DNA of 23,918 nucleotides from Dehalococcoidia bacterium (lineage in GTDB: Bacteria > Chloroflexota > Dehalococcoidia > UBA3495): NCBI GenBank assembly GCA_030753265.1, contig JASMCQ010000057.1, forward strand, positions 1 through 23,918, read 5' to 3'. Shown in pieces: positions 7,547-14,623 of the stretch (its first letter is position 1; every line of letters starts with the position of its first letter). The notes beneath the pieces were generated by a model that searched no databases, was not told the origin of the DNA, and was given only the letters and a program-made list of their open reading frames with translations. The position numbers and the translations under genes are program-made.

Positions 7547-8388
7547 ATGTCCGGGTTTCGAAGGAGCATCTTTCGTTTCCGGTGGAGCTGGCCGCTGATT
7601 GCGGTATTGGCCGTGTCCTGCGCCACCTCGGTTACTCCGGAGGTGGTTTCAACGTCCGGTCCCGCGCCTACAGTGGTGAGCTTGCCGACGCCAGGGCCCG
7701 AGGGCCTGACCCACGAGCCCACCTTGCCGCCGCTCGCGTCTACCCCGACCCATTCTCCTACCTACACGCCTTACCCAACCTACACCCTCTACCCGACTTA
7801 CACCCCGTACCCGACATCATCCCCGACGAACACACCCGCCCTCCGGCAGCGGCTCCAACACCAACTCCTGAGCCCGCGTCAACAGCCCTGCCGATCCAGA
7901 CGCTGCCTCCGACACCCGTTCCCGCAGCAACATCCACACCGGCGCCGACGCCGACGCCGACCCCAACACCCACACCCACACCCGTGCCCACGCCCACCCA
8001 TACAGCAACCCCATCGGCAACCGCCACCCCGCAGCCGCCGGCCACGCCAACGCCAACGCCGACGCCAACAACCACACCCGTGCCCACGCCGACGGCTACC
8101 CCGACGTCCACGCCGACACCCATCCCTTCGCCGACGGCCACCGCGGCACCCTCGCCTACACCTGAGCCACTACCAGGTGATGCTGGATGCGAAGAAGGGC
8201 AGATAGACGTAAACTCAGCGTCGGCCGAGGAACTGGATCTGATCATTCATATTGGGCCGGTACGTGCCGCCGAGGCGGTTCAGTTGAGGCCGTTCAGTTC
8301 AATAGACGATCTGGTTCGCATCAACGGAATCGGAGCCTCCCGCCTCGCTGACATCGAGGACGAAGGTCTGGCCTGTGTGGAAAGTTAG
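7547..8388 (+). CDS. Putative Pro/Thr-stalked lipoprotein with ComEA-like helix-hairpin-helix, apparent -1 frameshift
   Basis: Two overlapping reading frames join into one sensible protein. In the first frame, ATG 7547 starts a basic n-region (GFRRSIFRFR), a hydrophobic core (WPLIAVLAV) and Cys25, which looks like a lipoprotein signal. It is followed by a Pro/Thr/Ser linker and three PTYTPY-like hexapeptides, and this frame degenerates to Arg/Gln-rich sequence after about 7840. The second frame, open from 7534, has a nonsense-looking N-terminus but from about 7843 continues the PTPTPT stalk. It ends in a helix-hairpin-helix domain (IDVNSASAEELDLI, VRINGIGASRLADIE) like ComEA. A single C missing from the run at 7839-7841 would restore one frame. 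The protein would be surface-anchored and possibly bind DNA. A sequencing error, a real lesion or phase variation are all possible. Confidence 0.75.
7760..7813 (+). repeat. Three tandem 18-nt units coding for TYTPYP-like hexapeptides
   Basis: Units 7760-7777, 7778-7795 and 7796-7813 encode TYTPYP, TYTLYP and TYTPYP in the first frame of the lipoprotein gene. They mark the start of its low-complexity stalk. Confidence 0.8.
7846..8173 (+). repeat. Low-complexity Pro/Thr codon tract
   Basis: Repeated ccN-acN codons (PTPTPT with Ala, Val and Ser) run for about 330 bases. They form the extracellular stalk of the lipoprotein. The tract is prone to replication slippage and to assembly errors. Confidence 0.8.
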
Positions 8389-8511
8389 CCTATCGAAAGG
8401 CGCTGAGTGGAGGTGAGGCTGCACGGAAGAAGCTGAGGATCGGGAAGTGGGTGACCGGCTTCCTTGAACCCAGCCACGGGTTGGTGCTGCGGCTGATTCT
8501 TCTCCGTGGGG

Positions 8512-8517
8512 TATAAT
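8512..8517 (+). promoter_or_regulatory. -10 box upstream of luciferase-like gene
   Basis: A perfect TATAAT (GGGGTATAATCGG context) sits 92 bases before ATG 8610. No convincing -35 hexamer lies at 16-18 nt. Confidence 0.45.
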
Positions 8518-8609
8518 CGGTCCACCAGCGCCACGGAGTTCACGGGGTGTGCCCAACCCAGTACGGTTGTGCCCGCCATATTCATGCTGCTAAAAGGAGA
8601 CGTTCGGAG

Positions 8610-9548
8610 ATGAAAATCGGGATTGCCATGCCCGGAGTGCCGGACGGTCCTGGGTTGAAACGCTTCGCCCGGCGGGCCGACGAACTCGGGTTCGAGTCGT
8701 TGCTGCTGGGAGACCACATCGTGCTGCCCACCGGCGGGAGCCATGGGTACCCCTATACCGCCGACGGCTCGTTTATCCGGGCGTCGGAGACCCCGTTCCT
8801 GGAGATGATGACCCTCCTGGGCTATATTGCCGCCTGCACCGGAACGATAAAGATCGGGACCACGGTGATCATACTGCCCTACCGTAACCCGGTGGTCATG
8901 GCCAAGATGTTCGCCTCTCTGGACGTGCTGAGCGAGGGCCGCATAATCTGCGGCGTGGGCGTCGGCTGGCTGGAAAAAGAGTTCGAGACCCTGGGCGTCC
9001 CCTTCGCCCAGCGCGGCGTCATGAGCGACGAGTTTATAGAGATATTCAAAGTCCTGTGGACCGAGCCGGACCCGTCCTACCACGGCCGTTTCTACCAGTT
9101 CGATGGCATCCAGTTTTACCCCAAACCGGTACAGAAGCCCCACATCCCCATATGGATTGGCGGGCACACGCGGGCCGCCCTGCGGCGCACCGCCAAGTAT
9201 GGCGACCGCTGGCATACCACCCGCCAGACCCCGGAATATGTCGCCCAGCAAATCCCCTACCTGCGGCAGCGGGCGGAGCGGGCAGGCCGCGATCCGGCCG
9301 GCATCTCGATATCGCTGAAACGAACGGTGCACGTCACCGATCTGGGGATACCGGAGGGAACCGGCACGCAAAGCCTGGGGGCGCTGATTGTCCCTACGCA
9401 GGAGGTCATCGACGACCTTCATCACTGCCATGAGCTGGGAATCGACCAGTTGACCTACGGCTTCAGGGCCGCGGATCTGGACGGCAACCTTCGGATGATG
9501 GAGCATCTGGCCGATCAAGTGCTGCCCGTGGCCCAGCGCCTGGGCTAA
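8610..9548 (+). CDS. Luciferase-like (LLM class) flavin/F420-dependent oxidoreductase
   Basis: A 312-residue TIM-barrel enzyme of the bacterial luciferase-like family. The subgroup with GRIICGVGVGWLEKEFETLGVPF and PHIPIWIGGHTRAALRRTAKYGDRW is usually annotated as F420-dependent. The N-terminus MKIGIAMPG leads into ADELGFESLLLGDHIVLP. The reaction cannot be assigned: members reduce or mono-oxygenate many substrates with FMN or F420. ATG 8610 is chosen over an upstream GTG at 8547 because AAGGAG lies 10 nt before it and the first strand of the barrel begins there. It has its own -10 box at 8512 and a repeat element downstream, so it is probably monocistronic. Confidence 0.9.
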   Translation: MKIGIAMPGVPDGPGLKRFARRADELGFESLLLGDHIVLPTGGSHGYPYTADGSFIRASETPFLEMMTLLGYIAACTGTIKIGTTVIILPYRNPVVMAKMFASLDVLSEGRIICGVGVGWLEKEFETLGVPFAQRGVMSDEFIEIFKVLWTEPDPSYHGRFYQFDGIQFYPKPVQKPHIPIWIGGHTRAALRRTAKYGDRWHTTRQTPEYVAQQIPYLRQRAERAGRDPAGISISLKRTVHVTDLGIPEGTGTQSLGALIVPTQEVIDDLHHCHELGIDQLTYGFRAADLDGNLRMMEHLADQVLPVAQRLG

Positions 9549-9641
9549 GCACGCCGCTCCAACAACCAACTACCGTGGTTCGACCGGCTCGGCCCGAGGG
9601 GCTTTGCCTCGACGCTGTCAAGCCAAGGAGGGGAGCCACAC

Positions 9642-9740
9642 TGTCATTTCGAGGAGCGGAGCGACGAGGAACCTGGTGCGGGGATTCTCGATGGAAGCGT
9701 GGACCCATCATCCGGGGATCGTCGCAGCACTCGGGGTGAC
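9642..9740. repeat. Dispersed palindromic intergenic repeat, copy 1 (long form)
   Basis: Begins TGTCATTTCGAGGAGC and continues with GGAGCGACGAGGAACC. It ends with CTCGGGGTGAC, which imperfectly reverse-complements the start. It shares its inner parts (GGTGC and GGACCCATCATCC) with copy 2 at 14358. It lies between the luciferase-like gene and the convergent smpB. Confidence 0.7.
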
Positions 9741-9769
9741 GTGTTGACCGCTACTGTAGAGGCAAAGCT

Positions 9770-10255
9770 CTACCGCATGGAGCGCATGGACCGCCGCGCC
9801 GCCTTGTCCAACTCTTTCTCCATTATTGCCCGACGTTTGTCGTACTGGCGCTTGCCCTGGGCCAGGCCCAACTCCACCTTGGCCACATGGTTCTTGATGT
9901 AGAGGCGCAGCGGCACGATGGTCAGCCTTTTTTCGGCCACCAGGCTTTTCAACTTGTCGATCTGTTCCCGGTGCATCAGCAGCTTTCGGGGACGCCTCGG
10001 GTCGTGGTTGTAGATACTGGCCGGGTCGTAGGGCGCGATATAGGTGTTCACCAGCCATAGCTCGCCGTTCTGGGGGCGGGCGTACCCGTCTCGCAGGTCG
10101 GCGCGCCCGGCCCGCAATGACTTGATCTCGGTCCCTTTGAGCACCAACCCGGCCTCGTACCGGTCGAGAATCTCGTAGTTGTAGAACGCCCGCCGGTTGG
10201 ATGCGATCGGCCGGTCTTGCGTCTTGGTGTCGGAAGCCTTCTTCTTTCTTGCCAC
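9770..10255 (-). CDS. smpB: SsrA (tmRNA)-binding protein
   Basis: A 161-residue protein that carries tmRNA to stalled ribosomes for trans-translation. Family motifs are NRRAFYNYEILDRYEAGLVL, GTEIKSLRAGRADL, DPRRPRKLLMH and GLAQGKRQYDKR, with a basic tail. Length is typical (about 150-160). The start is GTG, 3 bases after the stop of the upstream S41 protease gene, so the two are very likely translationally coupled. A small perfect inverted repeat (9756-9761 with 9768-9773) overlaps the stop codon. No ssrA gene is visible nearby. Confidence 0.96.
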   Translation of the reverse strand: MARKKKASDTKTQDRPIASNRRAFYNYEILDRYEAGLVLKGTEIKSLRAGRADLRDGYARPQNGELWLVNTYIAPYDPASIYNHDPRRPRKLLMHREQIDKLKSLVAEKRLTIVPLRLYIKNHVAKVELGLAQGKRQYDKRRAIMEKELDKAARRSMRSMR

Positions 10256-10258
10256 GCT

Positions 10259-11452
10259 CTAGCCGCCCTGGGCAATCTGCTCCTTGAGCACCTCGATGGC
10301 CCGGTCCAGTTGAACATCCTCGGAGTCGTCCTCGCCACGCTCCTCGATGATATCCGGCGATATCCCTTCGCCTTCAATCACGGTCCCCTCGGGAGTGAAC
10401 CAGCGGGCGATGGTGAAGTTGATGCCCGATCCGTCGCTCAGCGGCCACATGTTGTTGACGCTGCCCTTGCCGAAGGTGGTGGTGCCGATCACGGTGGCCC
10501 GGCCGTGGTCCATGAACGCGCCGGTCAAAACCTCGCTGGCGCTGGCGCTAAACTCGTTGACCAGGACCACCAGCGGCACGTCTAGCGCCTCACCCCCCGA
10601 CTTGACGTCCCAATCGGTGCGTTTGCCCTGTGCATCGATCTGGTAAAGGACCAGGCCATCGTCCAGGAACTGGCTGGTGACGTCCACCACCGAGGTTAGC
10701 AGGCCGCCGGGGTTGTTCCGCAGGTCCAGCACCAGGCCAACCCCTTTGGAGCGCTCGAACCGTTCCAACGCCTTCTTGATCTCGTCTTTGGTGGTGCCGG
10801 TAAAACTGAACACCCGCAGGTGGCCGATCTGCCCGACCTGCATCAACAGGCGGGCGCTTTCCAGCGGGATCTTGCCCCTGGTTATCCTCAGCAGATCCGG
10901 TTGACTCGCGTTGATGTGCAGCACCAGGAGCATTACATCGGTCCCCTTCTCGCCCCGGATCTTGCTCACCGCCTCCATAATGCTGATACCCTTGGTGCTC
11001 TCGCCTTCGATTTCCAGGATGATGTCGCCCGGCCGGATTCCGGCTTCCTCGGCCGGCGTGTCCGGCATCGGAGCGAGGATGGTGATCCGTCCGTCCCGCA
11101 TGCCTACTTCGGCCCCGATTCCCTCGAAGTACCCTTTAATATCCTGGGAGTCGACGGCGAACTGGTCTGAGGTAAGGTAGGCCGCATAGGGGTCATCCAG
11201 AGCGTCCAGCATACCGCGAATCGCCCCATCGCTGAGGTCCTCGGCATCCAGGCTGTCGCCGTCGATGTGCTCCCGCGCCAGCAGCTTCCAGACCTCCGCC
11301 ATCCGGTCGAACTCGGTGGGCAGTCCTTCTACGGCCGGGTCCGGCTCCGTGGCGGGGCCGGATTCTCCGCCTCGGCAGGCGGCGGCCACCAGCAGGACCC
11401 CCAACGACATCACCAGGACCAGGAGGGCCCATTGTGGACGGAATTTGGTCAC
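10259..11452 (-). CDS. S41 family C-terminal processing peptidase, lipoprotein type
   Basis: A 397-residue CtpA/Tsp-like serine protease acting outside the cytoplasmic membrane. The N-terminus has a hydrophobic segment ending VAAAC with Cys26, so lipid anchoring is likely. A PDZ domain follows (about residues 90-170; YFEGIGAEVGMRDGRI, GIRPGDIILEIEGES). The peptidase domain has Ser304 in EFSASASE and Lys329 in FGKGSV, 25 residues apart, as in Tsp. LRNNPGGLL is also present. The start GTG 11452 has GAGGAGA at 11461-11467, 8 nt upstream; the frame stays open to 11536 but without signal-like sequence. A TACAAT on this strand (11532-11527) may be its -10 box. It precedes smpB. Confidence 0.93.
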   Translation of the reverse strand: MTKFRPQWALLVLVMSLGVLLVAAACRGGESGPATEPDPAVEGLPTEFDRMAEVWKLLAREHIDGDSLDAEDLSDGAIRGMLDALDDPYAAYLTSDQFAVDSQDIKGYFEGIGAEVGMRDGRITILAPMPDTPAEEAGIRPGDIILEIEGESTKGISIMEAVSKIRGEKGTDVMLLVLHINASQPDLLRITRGKIPLESARLLMQVGQIGHLRVFSFTGTTKDEIKKALERFERSKGVGLVLDLRNNPGGLLTSVVDVTSQFLDDGLVLYQIDAQGKRTDWDVKSGGEALDVPLVVLVNEFSASASEVLTGAFMDHGRATVIGTTTFGKGSVNNMWPLSDGSGINFTIARWFTPEGTVIEGEGISPDIIEERGEDDSEDVQLDRAIEVLKEQIAQGG

Positions 11453-11460
11453 GGATACAG

Positions 11461-11467
11461 TCTCCTC
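11461..11467 (-). promoter_or_regulatory. Shine-Dalgarno that sets the S41 protease start
   Basis: GAGGAGA on the minus strand, 8 nt before GTG 11452, is the strongest ribosome-binding site in the region. It places the lipoprotein signal at the N-terminus. Confidence 0.65.
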
Positions 11468-11614
11468 GGGAAATGGATAACCATCCATAAATAACGGCGC
11501 GGGCCATAGGGTAACCACTTTCCCCAATTGTAACATAGGGGGTGCCTGGACCCCGCTCCGGTACGCCTGTCAGGGCCCGGTAGAAAGCTGCCATTTCCCT
11601 CCGTCGCACGCGCG

Positions 11615-11644
11615 TTGACACTGGCAACGGCAAGCTGCTAGCAT
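11615..11644 (+). promoter_or_regulatory. Sigma70-type promoter for the HMGS-like/thiolase genes
   Basis: TTGACA (11615-11620), an 18-nt spacer, and TAGCAT (11639-11644). The predicted start near 11651 leaves a leader of about 24 nt containing AGAAGGT (11663-11669), 5 nt before TTG 11675. Confidence 0.65.
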
Positions 11645-11674
11645 GGCCCCAGATTGTCCGGCAGAAGGTATATT

Positions 11675-13087
11675 TTGGTAGGAATCGCCGCCTTCGGAGG
11701 GTATGTCCCCAGATACCGTCTCGGCCCCGAAACCGTGGGCTGGAACTCCCCCCAAGAGCGATCCATTGCCAACTTCGACGAGGACAGTGTCAGCATGGCG
11801 GTGGCGGCAGGAGTGGACTGCCTCCGCGGCTGGGACCGCCGGTCCGTGGACGGCCTGATCTTCGCGACCACCACTCCTCCCTACGCTGAAAAGCAGTGCG
11901 CCGCCATAATAGCCACCGCCCTCGACCTGCGCCGGGACATCTTCGCCGCCGACATCACCGACGTTCTGCGGGCGGGAACCACCGCGTTGAAATCGGCCCT
12001 GGATTCGGTGGCCGCGGGCTCCGCTAGAACCGTCCTGGTCATCGCCAGCGACAATCGGGCGGGCGCCCCACGTGGTGACACCGAGCGGAACCTGGGCGAC
12101 GGCGCGGCCGCCTTCCTGGTGTCCGGGGACGGGGTCGTCGCGGCCCTGGAAGGCTCCCACTCCATTACCGAGAACATGCTGGATTCCTGGCGCTCCGCCG
12201 GGGACCCCTTCGTCCGGTCCTGGGAGGACCGGTTCGCCGCTGAAGAGGGCTTGGAGCGGGTCCTGTCGGATGCTGTTTCCGGGTTTCTCCGGAAGCAGGG
12301 ACTCTCCCCTCAGGACGTAACCAAAGTCGCCCTGTACGCCCCGGACGGCCGGCGCCACGGCCAGCTGGCCCGCAAGGCCGGCTTCACCCCGGAGCAGGTG
12401 CAGGACCCCCTCTTCGGCAAAATGGGCAACACCGGCGCCGCCTTCCCGCTGATGCTGCTGGCGGCGGCCCTGGAGGGCGCCGGCCCCGGCCAGCTTCTCC
12501 TGGCGGTATCCTATGGAGATGGCAGCGACGTGCTGGGTTTCAGGACCACCGAGGCTATCTCTGGGCTCGATCCCCGCATGGGCGTGACCGGATACCTGGG
12601 CTCCAAGCGTCAGATCAGCAGCTACGAAACCTACGCCAGATGGCGGGATGTCTGGGTCACCGACGCCGCGGCCCGCCGCCCTACCCCGGCCTCCCCCTCG
12701 GTTACCGCCCTCTGGCGGGAGAGCGATAAGAACCTCCGGCTCTACGGCGCCACGTGCAACCAGTGCGGCTACGTCCAGTACCCCGCGCAAAATGTTTGCG
12801 TTAACTGCCGGGCCAGGGATGATTCCTCGCCACTTCGCTTCAGCGACCAGCCCGGAACCGTGTTCACCTATTCCCTGGACTACCTGGCCGGCACCACCGA
12901 CTCGCCGCTGGTGATCACCGTCGTGGACTTCCAGGTTGGCGGACGGATGCTGTGCATGATGACGGACCGGGAGTTGGATGAGGTACAGATCGGCATGCCC
13001 GTGGAGATGAGCTTTCGCAAGCTGCGGGTGGTCAACGGCATCCACAACTACTACTGGAAAGCAATCCCCCAGCGCACGACGGTGTAG
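11675..13087 (+). CDS. HMG-CoA-synthase-like / zinc ribbon / OB-fold (DUF35) fusion protein
   Basis: A 470-residue fusion. Residues 1 to about 330 have the thiolase-like fold of HMG-CoA synthase relatives (VGIAAFGGYVPRYRL, NFDEDSVSMAVAAGVDCL, RAGTTAL, FGKMGNTGAAFPLMLLAAAL). A zinc ribbon follows (CNQCGYVQYPAQ, then CVNC) and a C-terminal OB fold of the DUF35/ChsH2 type (FTYSLDYLAG to the end). Aligned from memory with archaeal HMG-CoA synthase, the catalytic Glu, Cys and His positions read Thr66, Leu98 and Tyr221, so ordinary HMG-CoA synthase activity is unlikely. It may be an acyl-CoA-binding partner or scaffold for the thiolase 57 bases downstream. Start TTG 11675 gives the family N-terminus and follows AGAAGGT; TTG 11654 would add 7 residues. 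Confidence 0.85.
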   Translation: MVGIAAFGGYVPRYRLGPETVGWNSPQERSIANFDEDSVSMAVAAGVDCLRGWDRRSVDGLIFATTTPPYAEKQCAAIIATALDLRRDIFAADITDVLRAGTTALKSALDSVAAGSARTVLVIASDNRAGAPRGDTERNLGDGAAAFLVSGDGVVAALEGSHSITENMLDSWRSAGDPFVRSWEDRFAAEEGLERVLSDAVSGFLRKQGLSPQDVTKVALYAPDGRRHGQLARKAGFTPEQVQDPLFGKMGNTGAAFPLMLLAAALEGAGPGQLLLAVSYGDGSDVLGFRTTEAISGLDPRMGVTGYLGSKRQISSYETYARWRDVWVTDAAARRPTPASPSVTALWRESDKNLRLYGATCNQCGYVQYPAQNVCVNCRARDDSSPLRFSDQPGTVFTYSLDYLAGTTDSPLVITVVDFQVGGRMLCMMTDRELDEVQIGMPVEMSFRKLRVVNGIHNYYWKAIPQRTTV

Positions 13088-13144
13088 ATTGTACCAGTCG
13101 CCTGAGCGGGTTCGACCCCAGTTTACTCACAGACTCGGAGACGG

Positions 13145-14320
13145 ATGATGCGTGGAATAAAAGACCGTGTGGCAATTATCGGAATGGGATGCACCAAGTT
13201 CGGGGAGCGTTGGGATGCCGGTGTACCGGACCTGATGGTGGAGGCCGCCTACGAGGCCTACGCCGACGCGGGCATCGACGGCAAGGACATCCAGGCTGCC
13301 TGGCTGGGAACGGTCAGCTCCTTCCGCACCGGGCAACCGCTGGCCGACGCGCTGAAGCTGGACTATATCCCAATCACGCGGGTGGAGAACGCCTGCGCTA
13401 CGGCCACCGATGCTTTTCGGAACGCCTGCTACGCCGTGGCTGCCGGCATCTACGATATCGTCCTGGCCCTGGGTGTCGAGAAGCTGAAGGACTCGGGTTT
13501 CTCCGGGTTGGCCATTCCCGAGGCCGCGGGCTCCGACGTTGCGCCGGCGGTACCGCCGCCCTCCCAGTTCGCCCTGGCGGCCACCCGCTACTTCCACCAT
13601 TATGACATCCCCTACGAGCAGGGAAAGCTCACCCTGGCCCAGATTGCGAGCAAGAACCACCACAACGGCACCATGAGCCCCAAGGCCCACTTCCAGCGGG
13701 AGGTGAGCACCGACCAGGTGGTCAACGCCCCCATGGTGGCCTGGCCCCTGGGGCTCTTCGACTGCTGCGGGGTCAGCGACGGAGCCGCCGCGGCGATCAT
13801 CACCACGCCGGAAATCGCCCGCACTTTCCGCGACGACTACGTGCTGGTGAAGGGATTGGGCCTGTCGGTGGGGGCCTACGGCATCATGCGCAACGACTGG
13901 GACTTCGTCCATTTCCCCGAGAGTGTCCGGGCCGCCCAGGCGTCCTATCAGGAAGCCGGGATAACCAACCCCCGGGAGGAACTGGACCTGGCCATGGTCC
14001 ATGACTGCTTCACCATCACCGAGCTGATTATCTACGAGGACCTGGGGTTCAGCCCCAGGGGCCGGGCTAGCGAAGACGTGGAGGCGGGCACCTTCACCCT
14101 CGAGGGAGAGCTTCCGGTCAATACCGACGGTGGGCTAAAGTGTTTCGGGCACCCCATCGGCGCCAGCGGCATCCGCATGATCTATGAGGTCTACAAACAG
14201 CTCCAGGGTAAAGCGGGAGCCCGTCAGCTCAAGAAGGCTGGCTTGGGCCTGACCCACAACCTGGGTGGCCGGCCCGGCTCCTTCACCTGCTCCGTGGCCA
14301 TTTTCGGCGCTCGCGACTGA
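13145..14320 (+). CDS. Thiolase family protein (acetyl-CoA acetyltransferase / SCP2-like)
   Basis: A 391-residue thiolase of the SCP-x/archaeal type: CoA-dependent cleavage of a 3-oxoacyl-CoA, or the reverse condensation. Key residues are present: nucleophilic Cys84 (VENACATATDAF), HDCFTITELI, His336 in KCFGHPIGASG, and the second Cys382 in GGRPGSFTCSVAIFG. It follows the HMGS-like/DUF35 fusion by 57 bases and is probably in the same transcript. In archaea a thiolase, an HMG-CoA synthase and a DUF35 protein form one complex; here DUF35 is fused to the synthase-like partner. ATG 13145 is used, with GGAG 4 nt upstream; ATG 13148 is equally possible. SCP2-type aldolases are the main alternative, but the intact Cys argues for thiolase chemistry. 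Confidence 0.9.
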   Translation: MMRGIKDRVAIIGMGCTKFGERWDAGVPDLMVEAAYEAYADAGIDGKDIQAAWLGTVSSFRTGQPLADALKLDYIPITRVENACATATDAFRNACYAVAAGIYDIVLALGVEKLKDSGFSGLAIPEAAGSDVAPAVPPPSQFALAATRYFHHYDIPYEQGKLTLAQIASKNHHNGTMSPKAHFQREVSTDQVVNAPMVAWPLGLFDCCGVSDGAAAAIITTPEIARTFRDDYVLVKGLGLSVGAYGIMRNDWDFVHFPESVRAAQASYQEAGITNPREELDLAMVHDCFTITELIIYEDLGFSPRGRASEDVEAGTFTLEGELPVNTDGGLKCFGHPIGASGIRMIYEVYKQLQGKAGARQLKKAGLGLTHNLGGRPGSFTCSVAIFGARD

Positions 14321-14335
14321 TCCAGCGGCATCGCC

Positions 14336-14352
14336 CAAAGCGGCTTTGTTTT
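14336..14352 (+). terminator. Weak terminator-like hairpin after thiolase
   Basis: CAAAG (14336-14340), loop CGG, CTTTG (14344-14348), then TTTT. The stem is only 5 bp. It sits 15 bases after the thiolase stop. Confidence 0.35.
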
Positions 14353-14357
14353 AATAT

Positions 14358-14467
14358 TGTCATTCCGAGGAGCGAAGCGACGGGGAATCCGGTGCTGGGC
14401 TCCAACTGGGCGGCCCGGGGCAGCCTGGACCCACCACCCCAGGCCCATCGCTTCACATGGGGTGACA
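14358..14467. repeat. Dispersed palindromic intergenic repeat, copy 2 (long form)
   Basis: Begins TGTCATTCCGAGGAGCGAAG and continues with CGACGGGGAATC. The inner part GGTGC...GGACCCACCACCCC...CCATCG matches copy 1, and it ends with GGGGTGACA. It occupies the first half of the 303-bp gap between the thiolase and acyl-CoA dehydrogenase genes. That gap also holds a 10-bp tandem repeat and a strong hairpin. Confidence 0.7.
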
Positions 14468-14505
14468 TGCTCCAGGGTGCTTTTGAGGCAAGGCCGTCCA
14501 AAGCG

Positions 14506-14525
14506 ATGAGGGTAAATGAGGGTAA
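14506..14525. repeat. Perfect 10-bp tandem duplication
   Basis: ATGAGGGTAA occurs twice in a row (14506-14515, 14516-14525) in the gap before the acyl-CoA dehydrogenase gene. Confidence 0.8.
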
Positions 14526-14567
14526 CGGGAGCTAATCCTGACCCCCACTTGGCCCGCCCGTTGCCGT

Positions 14568-14593
14568 GACCCGGTCCAAGGCTGGACCGGGTC
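14568..14593 (+). other. Strong 11-bp perfect hairpin before acyl-CoA dehydrogenase
   Basis: GACCCGGTCCA (14568-14578), loop AGGC, TGGACCGGGTC (14583-14593). It ends 30 nt before ATG 14624. GTTTG follows, too short a U-tract for a confident terminator. It may be a terminator, an mRNA 5' stabiliser, or an operator. Confidence 0.65.
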
Positions 14594-14623
14594 GTTTGAC
14601 CGATTCTCCCAGGCAAGGAATTT

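Noticed and set aside
7846..8173. Possible CRISPR-like or satellite array
   Set aside because: The repetition is ccN-acN codons of a Pro/Thr stalk, not fixed repeats with unique spacers.
7758..8246. Minus-strand VGVGVG-rich frame
   Set aside because: It is only the complement of the Pro/Thr codon tract.
8385..9569. 394-codon minus-strand frame
   Set aside because: Antisense to the luciferase-like gene; its translation has no family motifs.
11570..13045. 491-codon open frame on the minus strand
   Set aside because: It is antisense to the HMGS-like/DUF35 fusion, whose plus-strand protein has clear domains. Long antisense frames are expected at this GC content.
13105..13125. tRNA T-loop-like GGTTCGACC
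   Set aside because: The flanking bases do not pair as a T-arm and there is no cloverleaf around it. The GTTCGAAAC at 22042 fails the same way.
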